A DNA stretch of 64,000 bases. Origin: Verticillium longisporum. Lineage: Eukaryota; Ascomycota; Sordariomycetes; Glomerellales; Plectosphaerellaceae. Of this stretch, positions 1 to 9,799 are shown one piece after another. The stretch is from positions 4,588,001-4,652,000 of the forward strand of contig JAETXT010000006.1 in the NCBI GenBank assembly GCA_019188255.1, read 5' to 3'. The notes below the pieces were generated by a model that did not search any database, was not told the DNA's origin, and saw only the letters and a program-made list of their open reading frames with translations. How positions within the stretch are numbered: position 1 is the first letter of the stretch; the number at the start of each line of letters is the position of its first letter. The position numbers and the translations under genes are program-made.

Positions 1-1148
1 ACTCTCGTCACGCCAACTTCGGGTCACTCGACAGGCACCATCACTATGGGCCGGGATTTCAAGCATTGATCACCTGAAGGCCGTAAACAACCATGCGAGC
101 TAACCTCGTAAAGAGATGCCTCGAAATCAATGAACCCTCTTGTGTCTCCAACTTCGTCCCGGAGCAACACAAGGGTATGGGCCCAGCAGCCCCCTTCATG
201 TGGACCTGATCTCGGACGACCTACCAAGCAAATCGAGCAGGGCCACAGCCCCTGTACACACAGCTCGACTACAGAGATACCTGCGATGCTGCCCTCATCC
301 GTCGGCGTCGGGTGGCATGCCCAAGCGCGTGGGATTTATTGCGACCGGCGGGTTCCCGCGGACCGATCCGCACATGGAGGGCGGGCGCAGATTGGCAGGC
401 TTCGGTGGCTGCAAACCCAGACTGTCGGCGTCGGAGAGCGGGGCGGGTGAAAATAGCTGGGCCGGGGGCCTCCGAGCAGCTGGGGCGGCCGCATCCGGGC
501 TGAGACAGCGTCACGGATGAGAGGTCTCAGACAAACGGCACGTAACCGGCCGGCAGTTGTTACGTTAAGCGAAAGATGCGAGGGACGCCCGACCGGTGCG
601 CTTGCTCGCGATTTTCATGACAGCGAAAGAAAACGGGCAGCAAGTATGACAGGTTCGGGATCAGATGCCAACAGACTGAAGGGGTCGGTACGGATGTCGA
701 TCGAGTAACCAACCATTTCGTATCGTTGGAAAAAGGTATTGGTGGTGTAAATAAAATGTCGAGTCTTCGTCGCCTGTGTCGATTGGTGTTGGTCATCGAT
801 TGCCTTTCAGGGAAAACTTTTCGTCAGGCTTGCATTAGTCCAAGGCGTTTGCCCAGTCATAGCGGGCTCCCCATCACCAACACCCCTAACAGCATAGCGT
901 CTTCACGCCCTTCAGTCCTCGCGTCTTCGGCCTTTGAAGGATTGCCGCATGTGCCTGGTGGATTGCTGCTCACCCACCCACCCATCCGCCCACGATCGAC
1001 AGCCCAACGCCTGCACGCATCGGCAAGACGTTCCCTGGACGCCGCTAGCCTCTTGGCCGCCCCCCCGCCTCCCTCTCCACCCCCCCGCCTCCCTCTCCAC
1101 CCCCCCTCGTAGTGCATCGAAGAATAAATTTCAGGCCTGTCGCCCACC
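1..1148. other. Intergenic, upstream of the MFS transporter gene
   Basis: No convincing gene. Short frames on both strands have no recognisable protein character. The distal part of the transporter promoter is pyrimidine-rich and contains a perfect two-copy tandem repeat of a 20-bp C-rich unit at 1061-1100. Confidence 0.6.
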
Positions 1149-2786
1149 ATGGCCTTCAAGAGACTTCTCTTCTTCCATCAACATCGTCTCAAGAGACTTC
1201 CACCGACGGACAAGCCGCGTTCAGGATCGTGGTCAAGCAACAGTGAAGACGCCGACTACTTGTCGCCCATGACATACAAGACCTGCAATGCAGAGGACAG
1301 CTGCCTAAAAAACCATTCCGGTTCGCCGGAACAGGCCATTGAGGTTTCGAGGGGAGGGACCGGGACTTCTTCGGGAGCGGGTGAAAGCCATGATGGCTCC
1401 GACCACGGCCACGGCGGCCATGGTCATGACCCCGAGAAGGACCCGGCTCTCCGCTATGGAGACCTTCCCGGTACGGAAGCATTGACGAGGCCGGAGACGA
1501 ACCTCGAGTTCCCCGAGGGCGGGCTACAGGCCTGGCTCATGGTGTTCGGTTCGTTCTGTGCCATGCTCTCCGTATTCGGACTCATCAACACGGCTGCCGT
1601 GTTTGAGTCTTACTTTTCTGAAAATCAACTGTCCGACTACACGGCGTCGGAGATTGGATGGATCTTCAGTCTATACCTGTTTGTTGTCTTCTTCGTCGGC
1701 ATTCAGGTGGGGCCCGTCTTCGACAAGTACGGGCCTCGTCTCGTCGTCGCCATCGGTGGCGTGCTCATGGCGGGCAGTTTGCTGATTCTCAGCGTGTGCG
1801 AAGGTAGGAAGACCCACATGTTGTACGCAGGGAAGGATCCAGGCTAAGTTGTATGTGTAGGCTACTACCAGATCATGCTCTCCTACTCGGTGATGGGAGG
1901 TCTCGGCGGTGCGCTCCTCAACACGCCAGCGTACGGAGCGATCGCTCATTTCTTCAACGTCAAGCGGGGCTTCGCCACCGGCATCGCGGCTACGGCCGGC
2001 TCGATCGGTGGTATCGTGTTTCCTGTCTTGCTGCAGAAGCTTCTTCCGAAGCTCGGATTCGGATGGACGGCGCGCATCCTAGGTTTCATCCTGCTGGGGC
2101 TGGCGGTGCCTGCGAATTTGTTCATCCGTTCCCGCCTGCCTCCCAGGGACAAGCTGACGTCGGTCTGGCCCGATCTCAGTGTGTTCAAGGACATGAAGTT
2201 CACCATCTCGGCGGTGGGCATCTTCTTCATGGAGTGGGGGCTGTTTGTGCCGCTGACGTACATCGTGTCCTACGCGGCACGGTATTCGGCGTCGGGCAAC
2301 GCGACAGACTCGTACACGCTGCTGTCGATCATGAACGCCGGGTCGGCCCTCGGCCGTTTCATCCCGGGTTTCGTGGCTGACAAGATTGGTCGGTTCAACG
2401 TCATCATCTTTACGATTGCCATGTGCATCGTCACGACTTTCGGACTGTGGTTGCCCGCGGGTGACTCGGAGCCGATGCTGATTGCGTTTGCTGTTCTCTT
2501 TGGATTCGCCAGCGGCAGCAACCTGGGGTTGATTCCCGTGTGCCTGGGACAGCTGTGTGACCCTCGTGACTACGGACGATTCCTGTCGACGGCCATGATG
2601 GTGGCCAGTTTCGGAACGTTGAGCAGCCTGCCCATTGCCGGCGCAATTCTAGAGGCAGGCGGGCGCGCCGATGCTGGATGGCGTGCCGTCATTGCCTTTG
2701 GCGGCCTGTCGTATGTCATTGCCCTTGGCTGCTATATGGCGGCGAGAGTCATGGCCGTTGGCTGGAGTCTCAAGAGGGTCTTCTAA
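1149..2786 (+). CDS. MFS transporter, monocarboxylate-permease (MCT/SLC16-like) type
   Basis: Two exons, 1149-1803 and 1861-2786, with a 57-bp intron at 1804-1860 (gtagga...gtgtag). They encode 526 residues. A hydrophilic N-terminal tail of about 120 residues, with a His/Gly-rich stretch, precedes the opening motif GGLQAWLMVFGSF that is typical of fungal monocarboxylate/riboflavin-type permeases. About twelve hydrophobic segments follow. The join restores the run SVCEGYYQIMLSYSVMGG, as expected around TM4. The family moves monocarboxylates or related organic acids across the plasma membrane by proton symport; the substrate cannot be told here. The start at 1149 was chosen for its strong context (caccATGG). 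An in-frame ATG at 1270 is an alternative and would not change the membrane domain. Confidence 0.9.
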
Positions 2787-3266
2787 GGGATATCATCTCA
2801 TCCCATCTGAGCCGAAGTCGTCTCCAGGCTCAGATGACCAGAACAGGTAGTTCAAATGGAGCAAAGGCTCACGGCCCAGCGGACGGTTGACGCAGGCCAG
2901 ACAATGGCGGTGAGTAGTAAAGGGGATGGAAGCAAGTGTTTGGGAGGCAAACTGTTTCAACAGCAATAGACGCCAAAAATACAAAAAACGATCGAAGCTG
3001 AAAGTTGGGAGCAAGTTCCCTGACGTGATCCTTGGGAAACAGCCACCCAACGTGATGACCAAAAAGGAGACACGTAGTGGGCGACCGGCGCGCCGTGGCG
3101 GGCCAGTTTGGCTGTTCCACGGGGCGCGCATCACGGCAGGCTCCACTGAAAAAAATTACCCCGCCACGTCCCATCATGACTGCCCCGCGATGACTGGCGA
3201 TTACCCTTTCAATTTCTTCCTTCACAAGCATCAGGCCACCGTCACTTCGAACCATTTGCTCGCACC
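2787..3266. other. Intergenic, MFS terminator / DPH2 promoter
   Basis: 480 bp between two genes on the same strand. No gene or repeat seen. Confidence 0.6.
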
Positions 3267-5021
3267 ATGGCCGCCACACTATCTGCGGCGCCGGTCCTCT
3301 CGACGCCGGCTGAGCACATGTTCGAAGACCCGACCCCCGTCACGACGTCTCCCGATACCGAGCCTATCCATGCTCGAACAGACGAGGAGCTGCTGTCCCT
3401 CTACGAGATCCGCCGCACTGCGCGGGAGATCAAGCAAGGGGGATGGCAGCGCATTGCCCTCCAGTTTGCCGACCACATGCTTCGCGACGCTGGCTGGGTC
3501 GTGGAAGCCCTGAACAAGGCCATTGCAGAAGAGATTGCTCCCGCAAAGGAGGCCGAACAGAAAGCACCCGCGGCGTCTGGGGCAGCGACAGAGACGGACC
3601 TCACGACGACGACCTCGGCTCAGACTTTGCAAACGGAACGCATCTACATCCTTGCCGACACCTCCTATAGCGCCTGCTGCGTCGACGAGATTGCTGCCGA
3701 ACACGCCGACGCCCAAGTCGTTGTGCACTACGGCCGCTCGTGTCTCTCCCCGACTTCCCGCCTGCCTGTGATTTACGTCTTCACCCACCACCCCCTCGAC
3801 CACGACGCAGTTGCCTCCCAATTCGAGGCAACATTCCCCGACAAGGCGGCCAAGGTCATTCTCATGGCCGACATTACATACCAAGACCACGTCCTCGACC
3901 TAGCCGACTTGCTGCGCACCCGTGGCTACACCAACCTCCTCCACACCACTGTGGTCCACGACCCAGCCGGCACGATTCCCAACAGACGTATCGCGACGGC
4001 GGACGACCCTTCATCAATAGCCGAGCACTCTCCTCCGTTTGAAACCGACATGGACCTATCCTCACACGCCCTCTTCCACATATCGACCCCGCCTCCGGCG
4101 CTCCTCCTAGCCCTCCAGACCCGTCTCGCATCCCTCCACGTCCTCTCAACGACGACCGCAACACCAACAACCGACGATCCGACCTTCCACACAGCGGCTC
4201 TCCTGCGCCGCCGGTTCGCCCGCGTGCTGACCCTCGCCAGCGCCAGTATTGTCGGCATCCTCGTCAACACGCTCTCCCTCGACGGCTCGCTGCGTTCGCT
4301 CGACCTGCTGCGCGCGCGCATCGCCGCCGCCGGCAAGAAGAGCTACACGATTGTCGTCGGAAAGCTGAACCCGGCCAAGCTGGCCAACTTTGCCGAGGTC
4401 GACGGCTGGGTCGTCGTCGGGTGCTGGGAGAGCGGGCTCGTCGAGGAAGACGCGGGCTTCTACCGGCCCGTCATCACGCCGTTTGAGATGGAAGTCGCGC
4501 TTCTGCCGCCCGAGGAGAGGATCTGGGGGCTGGAGTGGTGGGCGGGCATAGAGAAGCTCAAGGCCGAGGACAAGGTCAGGGCCCCGGCGAGCGGAGAAGA
4601 GGCAACCGCTGCCGCCGCCACCGCTCCGGAGGTCGAGACGGAAGAGGTCGAAGGTGGGGTTGAGGGCGAGGAATCGGCGCCGCCCGAGTATGACCTCCGC
4701 ACGGGCCGTCTGGTCGCGAGCCGGCCGATGAAGGTGGCGGTCGGCGGCCACCTCAAGCCGCGGGCCGACGGTCCTGCCGAGACGGACGCGGCAGGTGCCA
4801 CGTTGGATCGGCCGTCCGAGGCGCTCGTCAAGCGGCAGGCGGGCGATCTGGCGACGATCAACGGCGTGCTCAGCCCCGGCGCGGAATTCCTGCGGTCGCA
4901 GCGCACGTGGCAGGGTCTCGGGACGGACCACGACCCGGCGGAGGAGAGCACGACGATTGAGGAAGGGCGCAGCGGCGTGGCGCGGGGTTACACGGTTGGC
5001 GACGACGCATCGCGGGCATAA
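3267..5021 (+). CDS. DPH2: Diphthamide biosynthesis protein 2
   Basis: Single-exon gene of 584 residues, in the size range of fungal Dph2. With Dph1 it forms the cytosolic [4Fe-4S] radical enzyme that moves the 3-amino-3-carboxypropyl group of SAM onto a histidine of elongation factor 2, the first step of diphthamide synthesis. Visible family marks are the entry segment YEIRRTAREIKQGGWQRIALQF (about residues 45-67), DTSYSACCVDE with adjacent cysteines at 137-138, VHYGRSCLSPTSRLPVIYVF, and near residue 384 the motif GCWESG followed by FYRPVITPFEMEVAL. The C-terminal 150 residues are acidic/alanine-rich and variable, as in other fungal copies. The ATG at 3267 lies in a good context (caccATGG). 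Confidence 0.95.
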   Translation: MAATLSAAPVLSTPAEHMFEDPTPVTTSPDTEPIHARTDEELLSLYEIRRTAREIKQGGWQRIALQFADHMLRDAGWVVEALNKAIAEEIAPAKEAEQKAPAASGAATETDLTTTTSAQTLQTERIYILADTSYSACCVDEIAAEHADAQVVVHYGRSCLSPTSRLPVIYVFTHHPLDHDAVASQFEATFPDKAAKVILMADITYQDHVLDLADLLRTRGYTNLLHTTVVHDPAGTIPNRRIATADDPSSIAEHSPPFETDMDLSSHALFHISTPPPALLLALQTRLASLHVLSTTTATPTTDDPTFHTAALLRRRFARVLTLASASIVGILVNTLSLDGSLRSLDLLRARIAAAGKKSYTIVVGKLNPAKLANFAEVDGWVVVGCWESGLVEEDAGFYRPVITPFEMEVALLPPEERIWGLEWWAGIEKLKAEDKVRAPASGEEATAAAATAPEVETEEVEGGVEGEESAPPEYDLRTGRLVASRPMKVAVGGHLKPRADGPAETDAAGATLDRPSEALVKRQAGDLATINGVLSPGAEFLRSQRTWQGLGTDHDPAEESTTIEEGRSGVARGYTVGDDASRA

Positions 5022-5455
5022 CGGAGCATGGGCAATGGAGAAACACACACACACACACACACATTTGGTCGGCGTTCAAAATGGGCACGATTCACTTTAT
5101 GGGCGAAGAGGCGAGGGAGATTATTCGTCATATGATCATGAATTCAGTCGATATACATGCACCGTCGGTCAGGACCGGCTCAGCCAAGCCTGTGACTGAG
5201 TTTCCTCCCTCTACAAAGAAAGGGACGATGGATAGACAGTAGGAACAGCAAGACATCAGGACTCAAGAGGTCGATAGGAAATTCGTCAAAAAAAAAAAGG
5301 GGCTTGCCATATCCCATGACCCCATATATCCAAGCGCCATGGCCAAACGTAAGTGAAAGATAGTAGTCATCGCATGGCTGTGCATTTCTTTCGTATCATG
5401 CCGTTTTTCGTAAACAGTGCGCAAATCTTCACCCCGAGAACACGCCCATCAGCAC
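5022..5455. other. Intergenic between convergent DPH2 and MARVEL genes
   Basis: Shared 3' region of convergent genes. It contains a (CA)n microsatellite at about 5043-5062 just after the DPH2 stop and a poly-A run near 5289-5298. Nothing else seen. Confidence 0.6.
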
Positions 5456-6076
5456 TCAAACGTAGACCCTGCGGGAGTGCGAGCTCCTCCGGCTGTGGCT
5501 GTGATGGCTGTGACTGCGGCGGCTGCCGTGGTAGCGTCCGTCGCGGTAGGACTTGCGGTCGTGGTGGTGGGAGGCGGAGGAGGTGCCGAGGCGGTCGCCG
5601 TTCATGCAGGCGAGGACAGAGGTGAAGAAGAACATGATGCAGTTCATGATGGCAAAGGCCCAGCTGGCCTTGAGCATGGCGCAGGACTTGTCGGTGTTGA
5701 GGTCCCAGTCGGGGCCGGAGACGGAGAGGCCGGCAAAGTCGACGCGCCAGTTGGCGTCGCGCGAGACGTTGCTGCAGCTCTGGAGGCGGATGCCGCGGAG
5801 GTACCAGATGGCGGCGATGAAGGCGCCGACGAAGAGGAGGTCGACAATGGCGACCATGGTGGCGTTTGTCGACGAGCGGTGGTAGGAGAAGAGGGTGAAG
5901 ATGGCCCAGGCGAGGGCGAGGACGGAGACGATGAAGAGGACGAGGATGTAGTTTGGCGTCAGGGCGTTGGCCTCGACGAAGCCGTGGACGAACCAGGCGA
6001 GCATGCCCATGGTGGGGATGAGGGTGAGGATCTGGAGGATTCGCCAAAAGACGAAGAACATGGTGAAGAGAAACAT
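5456..6076 (-). CDS. MARVEL-domain integral membrane protein
   Basis: Single exon, 206 residues. There are four hydrophobic segments: about residues 3-27, 39-63, 71-93 and, after a hydrophilic loop, 138-160. The third and fourth are separated by a Cys-containing extracellular-type loop. The tail is rich in His, Ser and Arg. This four-helix layout is that of fungal MARVEL proteins, which sit in the plasma membrane or at membrane-apposition sites; no specific role can be assigned. It is convergent with DPH2. A second, unrelated-looking MARVEL gene lies at 19441-19981. Confidence 0.85.
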   Translation of the reverse strand: MFLFTMFFVFWRILQILTLIPTMGMLAWFVHGFVEANALTPNYILVLFIVSVLALAWAIFTLFSYHRSSTNATMVAIVDLLFVGAFIAAIWYLRGIRLQSCSNVSRDANWRVDFAGLSVSGPDWDLNTDKSCAMLKASWAFAIMNCIMFFFTSVLACMNGDRLGTSSASHHHDRKSYRDGRYHGSRRSHSHHSHSRRSSHSRRVYV

Positions 6077-6110
6077 GGCGGCGGTTGTGTCTGGTCGACG
6101 AGGTCTTGTC

Positions 6111-6148
6111 CGCTGGGAAGGTTCGCTGGGAAGGTTCGCTGGGAAGGT
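6111..6148. repeat. 13-bp tandem repeat, three copies
   Basis: Unit cgctgggaaggtt, last copy partial, 35-75 bp upstream of the MARVEL start codon on the minus strand. It probably falls in the 5' leader. Confidence 0.9.
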
Positions 6149-6455
6149 GGGGTTGGTGCCTTCAGCTGATGGACGAGGACGACTTGCGCGCAGGTGGGTG
6201 GGTTGGAAAGTAGACGACGGACGAGGGCGGGGTGGCAGGGAAAACAGGGAGACGGCAGGCTTATGTATGGTGATGGAGGAGGGGGCCCGAGAAGATGGTG
6301 TGGTTGTAGGAGCTGGTCAGGCGGCGGCGATGGTGAGGCAGAGGTGCAGCGCAAAATCAAGTGGCTGGCAACAAGGTGCAAGCAAACAGCGCCGTGGGGG
6401 GGTGTCGGAGGTGGGAGGGTAGGGATCTGGCTGTACGAGATATTTTGACACAACC

Positions 6456-6491
6456 AGGAACAAGTAGTTTTGCAGGAACAAGTAGTTTTGC
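6456..6491. repeat. 18-bp tandem duplication
   Basis: Two perfect back-to-back copies of aggaacaagtagttttgc. No function inferred. Confidence 0.9.
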
Positions 6492-7410
6492 GCACGCAGA
6501 CGAACACACACTTCTTCACAAGGGACATCAAGTCATGGTCTGCAACAGGGGTGATTCCCAGTTCTTGTTTTGATTCTCCAAATTGCTGTCGTCAACGGGA
6601 CTCCCAAGATGAGTGTGTCTGTGTGGTACGAAGCGCGAATGCAACCAAGGGAGGTCCTGGAAGACAGGATGATGAGAGAAAGGGTCGCTGGGCCAGCGGC
6701 GTATGACGTCGGCCATCGTCATTTGCTGAACCCTGGCAACTGGCAGCGAAGGTGCCTGGAGACTGTCTCGCCTGTAGGGTTCATCCCGCACGATGCCGTG
6801 CGTCTGTCGACACTGCGAGCGCTTGGCCTATGCTCTTTAATCTTTGATCGCGTGTGGTGTCTTGTTCGATCGGATCCATGCCATTGTTGGACCATTCCAC
6901 AGATTCCACAGCGAACCAGTCTAGCCTGGGCCTTCCCATTGTCGTCGATCGGATGAGTGAGACCTGGCCGGGGCGGCAAGTGCGAGCGAAAGAGGGGAAA
7001 ACTGGGGGATCGTGCCTGACTAGGAAATGGCCAAGGGTAGCGAAACGGAACAGAAATGGCGTGGCTGGCAGAGCTGGGTCTGTCTGTGTCTGCGCAAGCC
7101 ACACGCGAAACGTCGACCCTGTCACTGTCACACGGGCCGCCGGCCCTTCCAGATCACGGCACCAGCCACCTCAAACGGCGCCCCGTTGGCACTGTTCTCT
7201 CCCGCCTCTCCACAGGGCATTTGCACAGTGCCGTCCGTTATGACCGACGTCACTCCATCGCGACCCTGCAGCATCCCTCAAGTCCCTGCATCCCATCGCA
7301 CCTTCCTGCTCTGCCTCCATCGACACGTTCGCACCTGCATCCTTGGCAGTATCACACATTATTTCCAGCCTGTGAGCAAAATCTTCGTTGTTTCAGAGGA
7401 TGGCCTCGAC

Positions 7411-9493
7411 CTAGACAGGCACCACCTCTCTAGGATGTCCCTTACAGAACGCCAAGACTCTATGGACTGCTTCCTGGTCCCTCAATGCAAACCATCCTAT
7501 CCTCTTATATGTGCCGTCCACCTCGCTCGCCGGCGCTAACACAAGACACTTAAGACTCGACATCTTCGCATTGGCAACATTTCCTTCGGAGGAAATGACC
7601 AGGCTGTGCAGAACCAAGAAGTGGAAGGCGCCTCCTTCTCCAAACTGCACCTCCGTCGTGTCCAGCCACGGCCGCGCAGAAATCGTGGTCCCATCGCCGT
7701 CGTCAAGCTGAACATACAGGAGCCGAGGGGCTCTTGTCGAATCCCGAGTATAGGAAGCCGAGATGAATGCTCCTCTCAACTTGATGAAGCCGCCCATCAC
7801 GCCAACCGTCTTGTCTTCTTCCCTCTTCGTCGAAACCTGAACTTCTAGAACGGTCAGCAACGGCTCTACCTCGCCCAGCGCAGGCTTGGACATCTCAACT
7901 GGTCCATCCACGGACGCCCACGACCAAGAGGGAGCCCTGTACGCTCCTGAAGGCTTCGCCTTGGGCCTGGTCACGACCCAGCCGAGGAGGTCCAGGATGC
8001 GCGACCGCCACAGGCCGGCGACGTACGTCTCGTCCGTAATCTCTTGGAAGAACTTTGCGATCCCTGAAAAAGCATACAGCTTGTCTTCGGGATTGGTGAA
8101 GTGGCAATGCGAGTAAGCTGTCACGAGATCGCACCACTGGTTGACGGCATCGAGAGCCATGGCATCCTCGCGACAACAATTGCCGCCCTGGTCTTGTAGC
8201 CGCCCGAGACGTTCTGTACCTTCAGGACGCACCAACAGCGGATCGATGATCTTCGGCGAGTCGTAGAGCGGCACTCCGTTGGGGAAGCCTTCGCATCTGT
8301 GCCCCTCGAGGCACTCCCACAAGACCTGGTCACGGGTGAAGTAGAGTTGCCGTGGTCCCAGAAAGCGTTCTTGAAAGACCCAACCTCTGCTGTGGAGTGA
8401 GGATGTCAGCAGATTGCGGTCCCAGTAATTGCTGTCAACGCAGTAGAATCTCCCTTCATGACCCGACGTGGACTTCTTCGCGATGACACCAGGCCAAATG
8501 TCCTGAGTAGTCCGGGACCGAAAGAGCCCGCCTTCAGGGCTATCCGAAGCAGAGGCAGCTATGTTGCAGGCGGCATTGGCATAAACCTGTCTCATCATGG
8601 GGGCTTCGGCCTCCCAGTCATCTTGACAATCCTGAATGATGCAGAAGCAGTCGATCCACACCTATCGGACGCCAAAACGCCGGGCAACCACAACCAAGTC
8701 TTTAAAGGTTTGTGGTAGGTCCGATATTTTGCTTCCTTTGCGATATTGGTCAAGAGTAGACAACAGCAAGAGCGCATGCTGGGGATTCGTCCCCCATCGA
8801 TAGCTGAGGGTTAAATAAGCAGGGGCAGGCCCTCCTCTCAGGTCGATATCGCTGATCAGAAGCTTCCAATGCGAGGCGTTGTCAGCTCCAACGTCGAGGA
8901 GACGTGTTGGGAGCCATCCATCGGTCGTTGTGGGAGGATCCTTGCACCTCTCCCGGTGGTGGGACGAGCATTCACTGAACCAAGCATAGGCCGTGTCGAG
9001 AGTTGTCGCGGAGCCGGTATTGCCCTCAAGCTCGGCGAACACAAAGAGCTCTTCGAACTCGCCGCCTCTCGATGTCCAGAAACTTTCTGTACGAGGCTCT
9101 TCCTACAAGCGTAAACATACCTTGTGAGGGGATCAACCTGAAGCTAACGTGAATAAGCTGCACGCCTCCCTCCGAGGTTGGGTCATCGAAGATGACCGAG
9201 AACCTGAACCAGGATCCCGCCCCCCCGATGGTACTCTGAAATGTGGCATACTCGAAAGGCCTCCAGGATTCGGGGTCAAGACGATCCCACGCCTTTCGAT
9301 GCCCCCCGCTGAGATCAATCAACTTGCGACAGACAAAGCAGTTATCAGCCGCAGCCTTTCGAAACCGTTCCAAGGACTGATCAGCAGGCGTGACCCGGCT
9401 ATTTGTAAGGCCGTCACTCTTCCACTGGATCGCTTCCCGGCAGATGGCGCACAGGCAACTCTCTGCCGGTGACATATTTGGTGGTCGTAGCAA
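7411..9493 (-). pseudogene. HET-domain (heterokaryon incompatibility) protein, interrupted by an in-frame stop
   Basis: The N-terminal part (start 9493 or 9475) has paired cysteines, CLCAICREA and CFVCRKLID, as in many HET proteins. After a probable intron the frame carries YLTLSYRWGT and LPQTFKDLVVVARRFGVR. Then comes a TAG codon at 8662-8664, and the same frame continues directly with WIDCFCIIQDCQDDW and about 415 more residues to 7411. In the family the interrupted spot reads ...RYxWID.xCIIQD, so the stop replaces the conserved Tyr. The downstream part keeps the RGWVFQER motif and has no further stop. The first intron is uncertain: a gtatgt donor at 9120 pairs best with an AAG acceptor ending at 9051 (70 bp). 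HET proteins trigger cell death on fusion of incompatible hyphae. This copy is probably inactive, unless the TAG is a base-call error or read through. Confidence 0.85.
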
Positions 9494-9799
9494 TGTGCGT
9501 CGTGTGTACTTGTGTGAGTGTGTCGTGGTGGTAAGATGGTGAAGAGGACTATTTCAGCACACTCGATACCCCGCTTCTCACTCGCCCTCCATGCGATGTC
9601 TGTATCACTCAAGCCACCCCATACTTGCAGCATCTCAGGTGGCGCGTAGTTGGAAATTCGCGCCGGCCGGACACAATCTACGAGCATGAAGCAATTTATT
9701 TAAATTTTAATCAATACCCTCTTTATAGGTTCGATCTACCCTCAAGCTTGCTTTCTCTCGCTCCCAACCCACTCGGAGCATTCATTTTCACCCACTCAA
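9494..9799. other. Short intergenic, HET locus / pyruvate decarboxylase
   Basis: 306 bp between two minus-strand genes, AT-rich near 9690-9720. No other feature seen. Confidence 0.5.

Larger units (their letters stand above)
6077..7410. other. Gene-poor intergenic stretch with two short tandem repeats
   Basis: No supportable gene in 1.3 kb. The 5' flank of the MARVEL gene carries a 13-bp unit (cgctgggaaggtt) repeated three times at 6111-6148. A perfect two-copy 18-bp repeat (aggaacaagtagttttgc) lies at 6456-6491. Confidence 0.6.

Noticed and set aside
9051..9120. Second frame shift in the HET gene as an indel rather than an intron
   Set aside because: A gtatgt donor at 9120 and several in-phase AG sites allow a normal intron, so an indel is not required; the exact acceptor stays open.
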